Positions 18,850 through 26,050 of a stretch of DNA of 64,000 bases are shown in pieces. The translations under genes were made by a program, and so were the position numbers. Below the pieces are notes generated by a model, which was given only the letters and a program-made list of their open reading frames with translations, made no database searches and was not told the origin of the DNA. Within the stretch, counting starts at the first letter, position 1. The number at the start of each line of letters is the position of its first letter. Where the stretch lies: NCBI RefSeq assembly GCF_015351105.1, contig NZ_JADKRR010000001.1, forward strand, positions 911,069 to 975,068, given 5' to 3'. This DNA is from Clavibacter sp. VKM Ac-2872. Its GTDB lineage: Bacteria > Actinomycetota > Actinomycetes > Actinomycetales > Microbacteriaceae.

Positions 18850-18879
18850 GTGGGTTTACCCGACCCGCTGTCTGCCTGA
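18850..18879 (+). CDS. Possible leaderless 9-residue leader peptide with a TTA codon
   Basis: GTG at 18850 stands 7 bases after the TAGCAT box, like the leaderless starts elsewhere in this window. The frame reads MGLPDPLSA then TGA. The third codon is TTA, which is very rare in such GC-rich DNA. If translated it could sense leucyl-tRNA supply or ribosome load and affect the downstream LPXTG gene. This is inference from position only. Confidence 0.25.
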   Translation: MGLPDPLSA

Positions 18880-18984
18880 AGGCGTCGACCCGAAATCGCG
18901 CGCCGCGGACACCACAGCCCCGAGGCGATACCCGTCGTGCCCCCGCACGTCCGTCCCGGGTGCATCAGAGAAGGCACACCCGAG

Positions 18985-19527
18985 ATGCTCGCCAAGACCC
19001 TGGCGGGCGCGTTCGTCGCGCTCGCGATCACCGTTTCCGTCCCCCTCGCCGCCCAGGCGGAGAACTACGTCCCCACGGACTCCGCCATCGCCTGCAGCGG
19101 CATGTCCGTCACCCCCGCCGCGGTCGCGCCCGGCGGGTCGGTGCGGATAGCCGGCGTCGCCGGGTCCTTCACCGCGGGCGAGACCGTCGCGGTCCGCCTC
19201 TCCGCGACGGCCGGCGTGCCTGCCGCCGCGGGGGACCCCGCCGCCTCCGTCACGGCCGCGGCCGACGGCTCCGTCGCCGGCACGCTCGTCGTCCCGACCA
19301 CGGCATCGGCGACCTGGCGCGCCAACCAGACCGTTGCATCGGGCGACCACTGGTGCGGCCTCGTGTCGGTGGTCCCGGCGAGCGCCCGCACGGCGGCCGA
19401 TAGCGGTTCGCTCCCCATCACCGGCGGCACGCTGCCGACGGGGCTCGCGCTCACCGGCGGTGGGCTGCTCCTCGCCGGCGCCGCGGCCGCGGGAATCGCG
19501 ACGGTCCGCCGTCGCCGCGCCGCCTGA
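18985..19527 (+). CDS. Small secreted LPXTG protein B
   Basis: 180 residues. The signal peptide MLAKTLAGAFVALAITVSV ends near AQA (26-28). The mature part contains two cysteines, at CSGMSV and HWCGL, which could form a disulfide, and an Ala/Val/Thr-rich Ig-like region. The end is LPITGG, a hydrophobic segment and RRRRAA. It is a diverged paralogue of protein A upstream: same signal peptide pattern, VAPG motif and tail, weaker similarity in the middle. ATG 18985 is preceded by AGAGAAGG; an upstream in-frame ATG at 18937 would spoil the signal peptide. Confidence 0.82.
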   Translation: MLAKTLAGAFVALAITVSVPLAAQAENYVPTDSAIACSGMSVTPAAVAPGGSVRIAGVAGSFTAGETVAVRLSATAGVPAAAGDPAASVTAAADGSVAGTLVVPTTASATWRANQTVASGDHWCGLVSVVPASARTAADSGSLPITGGTLPTGLALTGGGLLLAGAAAAGIATVRRRRAA

Positions 19528-19553
19528 CGCCCGACCCCGCTCCCGACCCGACC

Positions 19554-19585
19554 CGGGCGGATCCGATCACGACCGGATCCGCCCG
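19554..19585 (+). terminator. Bidirectional terminator overlapping the VanZ-like gene end
   Basis: CGGGCGGATCCG (19554-19565) pairs perfectly with 19574-19585 around an 8-base loop. The stop codon of the minus-strand gene lies in the loop (19567-19569). It serves two convergent genes. Confidence 0.75.
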
Positions 19586-20094
19586 CGTCGTCGCCTCCGG
19601 GCCGCGACGAACGCCGCGGCCGTCGCGCCGAGCAGGGCGCCGGTGCCGTTGGCCACCACGTCGGTGATGGACGCCACGCGCGCCGGCAGGAACGCGCCCT
19701 GCGCGAGCTCGACCGAGGCCGACAGGGCCGTGCCGGCGAGCGCGACGGCCCACCAGCGCCGCGCACCGACGGCGAGCACGCCGAGCACGCCCAGCGGCGC
19801 GAACAGGGCGACGTTGGCGACCTCCTCGATCATCGAGTAGCGGAACCCGGGGATGCCGTGGTGCTGCACGAACACCACGCCCCGCAGGAGGTACGGGTAC
19901 ACGCCGCGGTCGACGCTGTCGGGGGTGAGCGTGACCAGGCCGATCAGGGCGACGTACGCCACGAGGAGCGCGCCGGCCTGCCGTCGGCGAGAACGGCGGC
20001 GCTCGCGGTCCCGCCGCGCGCCCCATGGCGACCGACCGGGCACGGCACCCTCCTCCGCCGCGCGCGACGGGGGAGCTGAGGTGGCGGGATCCAT
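19567..20094 (-). CDS. VanZ-like membrane protein
   Basis: 175 residues. A basic N-terminus of about 40 residues is followed by four membrane segments. The motif [19 protein letters not shown] and the later [27 protein letters not shown] form the VanZ signature (E/N/P-rich helix plus D-V-x-N-x-x-G). VanZ-like proteins are found near cell-wall genes and the vancomycin-family member gives low-level teicoplanin resistance; the general function is unclear. ATG 20094 lies 9 bases after TAGGCT on the minus strand, so the mRNA has almost no leader. It is convergent with LPXTG protein B. Confidence 0.8.
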   Translation of the reverse strand: MDPATSAPPSRAAEEGAVPGRSPWGARRDRERRRSRRRQAGALLVAYVALIGLVTLTPDSVDRGVYPYLLRGVVFVQHHGIPGFRYSMIEEVANVALFAPLGVLGVLAVGARRWWAVALAGTALSASVELAQGAFLPARVASITDVVANGTGALLGATAAAFVAARRRRRGRIRS

Positions 20095-20162
20095 GGGTGC
20101 CGCAGCCTAGCAACGCGACCTCCGTGGGGAATGCCCCGCCGAGCCCGCCCGTTCTCACCGTG

Positions 20163-21194
20163 GTGACCCACCTCGAACGCGTCCCGCTGAACGTCCTCGA
20201 CCTCGCCCCGCGCCCCTTCGGCGGCACGAACGCTGACGCCGTCTCCGGCAGCATCCGGCTCGCCCAGGAAGCGGAGGCCGCGGGCTACTCGAGGTTCTGG
20301 GTGGCCGAGCACCACGGGATGCCGGGCATCGCGAGCTCCGCTCCGGCCGTCCTCCTCGCGGGCATCGCCGCGCGCACGTCCACCATCCGCGTCGGCAGCG
20401 GCGGCGTCATGCTGCCGAACCACACGCCGCTCGTCGTCGCCGAGCAGTTCGGGACCCTCCGCGCCCTCTACGGTGACCGGATCGACCTCGGCATCGGACG
20501 CGCTCCCGGCACCGACGGCGCGACCGCGATGGCGCTCCGCCGCAGCGAGGCGGGTCTCGGCGCGGACGACTTCCCGCAGCAGCTCGTCGACCTGGTCGGC
20601 TTCTTCACGGGCGGCATGGCGGACGACAACCCGCTGCGCGGCATCACGGCCGTCCCGGGGCTCGGCGACGTCCCGCAGATGTGGCTCCTCGGATCCAGCG
20701 GCTACTCGGCTCAGGTCGCCGCGGCCCTCGGGATCCGCTTCGCCTTCGCGCACCACTTCGCCGGCGACCGCACCGAGCAGGCGCTCGCGATGTACCGCGA
20801 GCGCTTTGAGCCGAGCGACGACCTCGCGTCGCCGCACAGCGCCATCGCGGTGAGCGTCATCGCCGACGAGGACCCGGACGTCGTCGAGCGCGAGGCGCGC
20901 GCCGGCCGCATCACGTGGCTCCGCATGCGCGGGGGCGGCAAGCCGCAGCCCGTGGATCCGGCGGAGGCCGCGGCGTACGCCTTCAGCGACGTCGAGCGCG
21001 AGATCATCGGGGCGCGGGACCGCCGCCAGGCCATCGGCTCGCCGGAGGCCGTGCGCATCGGGCTCGAGCGCCTTCTCACGAGCACGGGGGCCGACGAGCT
21101 CATCGTCGCGCCGTCGTCCACGACGCTCGAGCACCGCATCCAGACGCTCGGCACCGTGCGCGATCTGTCCGGCCGGCAGGTCCACGCGGCCTGA
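20163..21194 (+). CDS. LLM-class flavin-dependent oxidoreductase
   Basis: 343 residues of a luciferase-like TIM barrel. Typical motifs are [44 protein letters not shown] and [11 protein letters not shown]. The family uses FMN or F420 to oxidise varied substrates; the substrate cannot be told here. The start is one of two adjacent GTG codons (20160 and 20163); I take the second because it gives the conserved [16 protein letters not shown]. The next gene, a PBP, has its own promoter. Confidence 0.85.
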   Translation: MTHLERVPLNVLDLAPRPFGGTNADAVSGSIRLAQEAEAAGYSRFWVAEHHGMPGIASSAPAVLLAGIAARTSTIRVGSGGVMLPNHTPLVVAEQFGTLRALYGDRIDLGIGRAPGTDGATAMALRRSEAGLGADDFPQQLVDLVGFFTGGMADDNPLRGITAVPGLGDVPQMWLLGSSGYSAQVAAALGIRFAFAHHFAGDRTEQALAMYRERFEPSDDLASPHSAIAVSVIADEDPDVVEREARAGRITWLRMRGGGKPQPVDPAEAAAYAFSDVEREIIGARDRRQAIGSPEAVRIGLERLLTSTGADELIVAPSSTTLEHRIQTLGTVRDLSGRQVHAA

Positions 21195-21274
21195 TCGCGA
21201 GTGCACTCATCACATTTCGGCCACGGGGAGCTGAGACCCTCCCTCAGGCGGATGTGGCGCCTCCGGGCGCGGGT

Positions 21275-21280
21275 TAGATT
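21275..21280 (+). promoter_or_regulatory. -10 box TAGATT of a leaderless PBP transcript
   Basis: TAGATT, six bases, then the ATG at 21287. No ribosome site is present. Confidence 0.6.
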
Positions 21281-21286
21281 CGTACC

Positions 21287-23518
21287 ATGAGGAAAACTGA
21301 CCTGACCATCTCGACCCGGTTGGGCGCGTTCCTCGGACTCGTCGGCATGAGCACGATCGCCGGCGTGCTCGTCGCTGCCATGGTGACCCCGGCCATCGCC
21401 GTCTCCGGCATCGCGGCCAACAGCACCATCGGCGTGTTCGAGGACATCCCCGACAACCTGCAGATCGACAACCTCGCGCAGAAGACGGTCCTCTACGCCA
21501 AGCAGGGCGACCAGCAGGTGCCCTTCGCCGAGTTCTTCTCGCAGGACCGCGAGGAGGTCCCGTGGGACGCCGTCTCGTCGTTCGCGAAGGACGCCGCCAT
21601 CGCGACCGAGGACCCCCGCTACTACGAGCACGGCGGCGTCGACGTGCTGTCGGCCGCCCGCGCCCTCGCGCAGAACGTGCTGAACAAGGAGGTCCAGTCG
21701 GGCGCCTCCACCATCACGATGCAGTACGTCCGCAACGTGCTGGTCCAGAAGGCTCAGAACATGGTCGACTCCTCCGACGAGGCCACGCAGGCCGAGGGCC
21801 GCAAGGCCTTCACCGAGGCCACCCAGCCCGACATGCCCCGCAAGCTCAAGGAGATGCGGATGGCGATCGGGGTGGAGAAGAAGTACTCCAAGAACGAGAT
21901 CCTCCTCGCGTACCTCAACATCGCGAACTTCGGCAGCCGGGTCTACGGCATCGAGTCCGCGGCGCGCTACTACTTCAACGTCTCCGCCGCCGACCTCACG
22001 CTCGAGCAGGCCGCGAGCCTCATCGCGACCGTCAACGCCCCCGAGGTCTTCAAGATCGACAACCCGGACAACCTCGAACGCAACAAGGAGCGCCGCGACC
22101 TCCTGCTGCGGAACATGCTCAAGGAGCAGAAGATCACGCAGGAGCAGTACGACACCGCGTCCGCCGCCGCGATCACGCCGACGATCACGCCCTCCACGAG
22201 CGGCTGCATCCAGGCGAACCCGATCTCGGCCGCGTACTTCTGCGACTACGTCAAGAACGAGATCCTCACGAACCCGGAGTTCGGCGCGACGCCGGCCGAG
22301 CGCGACGCCGTGCTCAAGCGCGGCGGCATGCAGGTGTACACGACGCTCGACCTCGACATCCAGGCGAACGCGGCGGACCAGATGCGGAAGCAGGTGCCCA
22401 CGACGGCGCGCTTCACGAAGATCGGCGGATCCGTCGTCTCCCGCGAGGTCAAGACCGGCCGCATCATCGCCATGGCTCAGAACACGGACTACGGAGTCGC
22501 GGCCGACCAGGCCGGCGTCACCGAGATCAACTACTCGGCCGACAAGGCGCACGGCGGCTCCGCCGGGTTCCAGGTCGGATCCACCTACAAGATCTTCACG
22601 CTCGTCGACTGGCTCAAGAGCGGGAAGTCCGTGTACCAGACGGTCAACGCGTCGAAGACGAAGTGGAACCAGTCGGAATTCCGAGCGTGCGGGGAGCGCG
22701 TGGGCTCCGAGCCGTACACCGTCACCAACGACACCAACACCGGGGCCACCTCGAACCAGACGGTGCTCCAGGCGACCGTCGCATCCGTGAACTCGGCGTT
22801 CATCGCGATGGCGAGCCAGCTCGACATCTGCGACATCAACCAGACCGCGAAGGACATGGGCGTCTACAACGCCGACCAGCGGGACCTGCAGAACTACCCG
22901 CCGGACGTCGTGGGCTCCGGTGGCAACAACGTCGCGCCGCTGCAGATGGCCACCGCCTTCTCCTCCGTCGCGAACCAGGGCAACATGTGCCCGCCCATAG
23001 CGATCGACAAGGTCGTCCTCCCGGACGACTCCGAGCTCGTGACGCCCAAGAGCGAGTGCGCGCAGGCCATGAGCCCCGAGGTCGCCAACACGGCCGCCTT
23101 CACGCTCAAGGCGGTCATGGGCGGCACGGGCTCCGCGTCGAACCCGCGCGACGGCACCGAGATCATGGGCAAGACGGGCACGACCGACCGCTCGAAGGAC
23201 ACCTGGTTCGTCGGATCCTCCACCGAGGTCACGACGGCCGTCTGGGTCGGCAACGTGGAGGGCTTCGCGTCCATGCGCCGCAACGTCCTCAACGGCTCGG
23301 CCGCGGACAGCGCACGGCACCGGATCTTCAAGCCGCTGCAGACGTTCATCGACGACCGCTACCCGGCGGAGGGCTTCCCCGCGCCGAGCAGCACGCTGAC
23401 GAAGAAGCCGTACGTGGCGCCGGCACCGAAGCCCAGCCAGTCCGCGGCGCCCACCGCACCGGACGCACCCGCGGCTCCCGCTGCGCCCGCGCAGCCGGCA
23501 CCTCCCGCGGAGGGGTGA
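21287..23518 (+). CDS. Bifunctional penicillin-binding protein (transglycosylase/transpeptidase), copy 1
   Basis: 743 residues. It polymerises and cross-links peptidoglycan outside the membrane. A single membrane anchor is at about 18-38. The GT51 transglycosylase domain has the catalytic E108 in TEDPRYYEHGGVD and the motifs SGASTITMQYVRN and LLAYLNIANFG. The transpeptidase domain has S432-T-Y-K435, SVN near 505 and K629-T-G. The C-terminus is Pro/Ala-rich and lacks PASTA domains. Its closest relative in the window is the PBP at 26050-28587, in the opposite direction. Confidence 0.94.
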   Translation: MRKTDLTISTRLGAFLGLVGMSTIAGVLVAAMVTPAIAVSGIAANSTIGVFEDIPDNLQIDNLAQKTVLYAKQGDQQVPFAEFFSQDREEVPWDAVSSFAKDAAIATEDPRYYEHGGVDVLSAARALAQNVLNKEVQSGASTITMQYVRNVLVQKAQNMVDSSDEATQAEGRKAFTEATQPDMPRKLKEMRMAIGVEKKYSKNEILLAYLNIANFGSRVYGIESAARYYFNVSAADLTLEQAASLIATVNAPEVFKIDNPDNLERNKERRDLLLRNMLKEQKITQEQYDTASAAAITPTITPSTSGCIQANPISAAYFCDYVKNEILTNPEFGATPAERDAVLKRGGMQVYTTLDLDIQANAADQMRKQVPTTARFTKIGGSVVSREVKTGRIIAMAQNTDYGVAADQAGVTEINYSADKAHGGSAGFQVGSTYKIFTLVDWLKSGKSVYQTVNASKTKWNQSEFRACGERVGSEPYTVTNDTNTGATSNQTVLQATVASVNSAFIAMASQLDICDINQTAKDMGVYNADQRDLQNYPPDVVGSGGNNVAPLQMATAFSSVANQGNMCPPIAIDKVVLPDDSELVTPKSECAQAMSPEVANTAAFTLKAVMGGTGSASNPRDGTEIMGKTGTTDRSKDTWFVGSSTEVTTAVWVGNVEGFASMRRNVLNGSAADSARHRIFKPLQTFIDDRYPAEGFPAPSSTLTKKPYVAPAPKPSQSAAPTAPDAPAAPAAPAQPAPPAEG

Positions 23519-23545
23519 GCCCGCGCTCGATGGGGAGCGCGCGCC

Positions 23546-23575
23546 GACGGTCGTCGCCTCCGGGCGGCGGCCGTC
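23546..23575 (+). terminator. Terminator-like hairpin after PBP copy 1
   Basis: A 13-bp stem with two G-T pairs (from GACGG at 23546 to CCGTC at 23575) and a 4-base loop TCCG. No U-tract. Confidence 0.5.
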
Positions 23576-23663
23576 GTGCTGTGCGCGGCCCGGCCTCGGA
23601 TCGCTCGGAGGACGTGCCTCGTAGACTGGACGACCGCCGTTCCACCGACCCGGGGAGGCCGAC

Positions 23664-24869
23664 ATGACCGGGACCCCGACGTCCGCGCCCGCGCGCGTCC
23701 GCACGCTCCTGCCCGGCATCGAGGGCCTGCGCGGGGTCGCCGCCGTCGCCGTGCTGCTGTACCACGTGCAGCGGCAGCTGGCCCGCCCCACGACCGACGT
23801 CCCGCTCGTCGGCGAGGTCGCCTTCTTCAGCCACGGCGTCACGCTGTTCTTCGTGCTCAGCGGCTTCCTGCTGTTCCTCCCGTTCGCGCGCAGCCTCGTC
23901 GACGGGGTCGCCCTGCCGCGGCTGTCGCGCTACGCCGCCAATCGCGTGCTCCGCGTCTTCCCGGGCTACATCGTGGTGCTGCTGCTCGTGAGCCTCGTGC
24001 TGCGCATCGCGATCCTGCCGCGCGAGACGCGTGACGCCGGGATCTCGGTGGGCACGCTCGGACCGGTCGACACGGTCGTCAATGCGCTGCTTCTCCAGGG
24101 CTACACGCCGCGCACGCTCCGCAGCGGCATCGAGGTCGCCTGGACGCTCGCCGTCGAGGTGTCCTTCTACGTGGTGTTGCCCGTCGTGGCGCTCCTCGCG
24201 GCGCGGCTGCTGCGGGGGAGGGCCACATGGATCCGCGCCCTCGCCCCCGCGGCCGTCCTCCTGCTGATCGGCGTGGCCGGCAAGGTGTGGGCGATGATCG
24301 CGCAGGCCCCGCTCAGCCACCGCGGCCGTCTCGCGAGCGAGTGGGGCGTGACGTGGGAGGCGGTCGCGAACCGCAGCATCCTCGTGCACGCGGACCTCTT
24401 CGCCTACGGCATGGCGGCGGCCGTCGTCCTCCTCACCGTGTCCGCGGACGAGGGCGTGCGCGATCGCGTCGCCAGCTGGCGCGTGCCCGCCGGGATCGTC
24501 GCGGCGGTCCTCATCGTGGTCGCCTCCGCGGCGCGCGTAGGGGCCTTCGAGGAGAGCATCGTGGCCGCCTCGTGCGCGACGCTGCTGCTGCTCGTGGCGC
24601 TGCCGCGGCGCGGGGGATCCCTCGGCCCGGTGACGCGCGTCCTCGAGCTCCGGTGGATCGCCTGGCTCGGCACGATCTCGTTCAGCGTGTACCTCTGGCA
24701 TCTGCCGGTGATCCGCTTCCTCCGCCGCGCGGGCCTCGTGCTGCCGGACACGCTCGCGGGCTTCGCCCTCAACACGCTCGTCGTGGGCGCGGTGACGCTC
24801 GCGTTGTCGGCGGCGACGTACTACGCGATCGAGCGCCCCGCGCTCCGGCTCAAGCCCCGCTCGCCGTAG
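23664..24869 (+). CDS. Acyltransferase 3 family membrane protein
   Basis: 401 residues with about ten membrane segments. The N-terminal signature GIEGLRGVAAVAVLLYHV and the following FFVLSGFLLFLPF identify the acyltransferase 3 (OafA/YrhL) family, which O-acylates sugars of the cell envelope; H in LLYHV is the conserved catalytic histidine. The second conserved part, LGTISFSVYLWHLPVI, is also present. A TAGACT box at about 23621 and a GGGGAGG ribosome site precede ATG 23664. It stands between two PBP genes, which fits modification of peptidoglycan or a linked polymer, but the acceptor is unknown. Confidence 0.88.
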   Translation: MTGTPTSAPARVRTLLPGIEGLRGVAAVAVLLYHVQRQLARPTTDVPLVGEVAFFSHGVTLFFVLSGFLLFLPFARSLVDGVALPRLSRYAANRVLRVFPGYIVVLLLVSLVLRIAILPRETRDAGISVGTLGPVDTVVNALLLQGYTPRTLRSGIEVAWTLAVEVSFYVVLPVVALLAARLLRGRATWIRALAPAAVLLLIGVAGKVWAMIAQAPLSHRGRLASEWGVTWEAVANRSILVHADLFAYGMAAAVVLLTVSADEGVRDRVASWRVPAGIVAAVLIVVASAARVGAFEESIVAASCATLLLLVALPRRGGSLGPVTRVLELRWIAWLGTISFSVYLWHLPVIRFLRRAGLVLPDTLAGFALNTLVVGAVTLALSAATYYAIERPALRLKPRSP

Positions 24870-24897
24870 GAGCGGCCGACCTGCGCGGGGGACGACG

Positions 24898-24925
24898 AAG
24901 GGCCGCTCCCGGAGGAGCGGCCCTT
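24898..24925 (+). terminator. Terminator after the acyltransferase gene
   Basis: A perfect 12-bp stem, AAGGGCCGCTCC with its complement, around CGGA. It ends in CTTAG and lies 28 bases after the stop. It may also protect the minus-strand tRNA. Confidence 0.8.
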
Positions 24926-24958
24926 AGTCGTGCTGTGCCTCCCGGAGGAGGCGGTGTG

Positions 24959-25032
<74 letters not shown>

Positions 25033-25053
25033 ATGGCCCGAGGGCCGGGCTCT

Positions 25054-25059
25054 ACGATA
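25054..25059 (-). promoter_or_regulatory. -10 box TATCGT of tRNA-Pro
   Basis: On the minus strand TATCGT lies about 21 bases before the 5' end of tRNA-Pro, leaving a short 5' leader for RNase P. Confidence 0.5.
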
Positions 25060-25105
25060 CCCGATGTTCCGGGCTCCCGAGTACGCGGAGGCGGTCAGAC
25101 CGCGG

Positions 25106-26050
25106 TCAGACCGCCGTCAGCGTGAGCAGCGTCGCCTCGGGGTAGCAGGCGAAGCGCACGGGTGCGTAGATCGACGTGCCGAGCCCGGCGCTCACGTGCA
25201 GGAACGACGCCCGGTCGGCGTGCGGCCAGACGCTGAGGCCCTTCACCTGGCGGCGGGGGATGTCGCAGTTGGTGACGAGCGCGCCGTAGCCGGGCACGCA
25301 GACCTGGCCGCCGTGCGTGTGCCCGGCGAAGATCATGCGGGCGCCGTTGGTGACGAACGAGTCGAGCACGCGGCGGTAGGGCGCATGCGCGACGCCGAGC
25401 GACACGACCGGCGCGTCCGAGGCACCCTGGTAGGCCTCCCCGTCCTCGCGCAGCGCGTCGAGCGCGCCGGGGAGCGCCTCGAGGTGATCGAAGTCGCGGT
25501 GCGGGTCGTCGACGCCGAAGAACTCGAGCAGCGTGCCGTTGACCTCGATCGCGCCGGCCGCGTTGTTGAGGTCGACCCAGCCGAGCGACGCGTAGAGCCG
25601 CTCGAGCCGCGCGAGGTCGAGGTCGGCCGGGCGCTGCGTGGCGTGCGTGTTGGCGGTGAAGTACTTGAACGGGTTCTTGAGCATCGGCCCGTAGTAGTCG
25701 TTCGAGCCGTGCACGAAGACGCCGGGGATCCCGCGGAAGGCCTCGAGGGTCTCCTCGACCGCGACGATGCCCTGCTCGTGGCCCGTGTTGTCACCCGTGT
25801 CGACGACGAGGTCGGGCTTCAGCTCCGCGAGCTCGCGCACCCACCGCTGCTTCTTGTGCTGCCACGGAGCCATGTGCATGTCCGACAGGTGGAGCACCCG
25901 GATGGGATCCGCGCCCACGGGGAGCACCGGCACCGTCACCTCCCGCAGCGTGAAGCGGCGCCGCTCGTAGAAGGACGCGTACGCGAAGACCGCCGCGCCG
26001 GCCGCGGCGACCCCGCCGACGGTGCGCGCGATCGTGCCGACGACGCTCAT
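25106..26050 (-). CDS. Metallophosphoesterase (membrane-anchored)
   Basis: 314 residues. One N-terminal membrane helix is followed by the calcineurin-like core: HLSDMHM, DTGDNTGHEQ, GSNDYYGP, a later VAHAP and AGHTHGGQ. These residues bind two metals. The substrate is unknown; the family includes YkuE, UDP-2,3-diacylglucosamine hydrolase-like and cell-wall linked enzymes. ATG 26050 overlaps the stop of the upstream PBP (TGATG), so the two are translated together, which suggests a role in envelope metabolism. Confidence 0.9.
   Translation of the reverse strand: MSVVGTIARTVGGVAAAGAAVFAYASFYERRRFTLREVTVPVLPVGADPIRVLHLSDMHMAPWQHKKQRWVRELAELKPDLVVDTGDNTGHEQGIVAVEETLEAFRGIPGVFVHGSNDYYGPMLKNPFKYFTANTHATQRPADLDLARLERLYASLGWVDLNNAAGAIEVNGTLLEFFGVDDPHRDFDHLEALPGALDALREDGEAYQGASDAPVVSLGVAHAPYRRVLDSFVTNGARMIFAGHTHGGQVCVPGYGALVTNCDIPRRQVKGLSVWPHADRASFLHVSAGLGTSIYAPVRFACYPEATLLTLTAV

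Noticed and set aside
20711-23842. A 1043-codon minus-strand frame over the PBP
   Set aside because: It mirrors the codon pattern of the PBP gene and has no recognisable domain.
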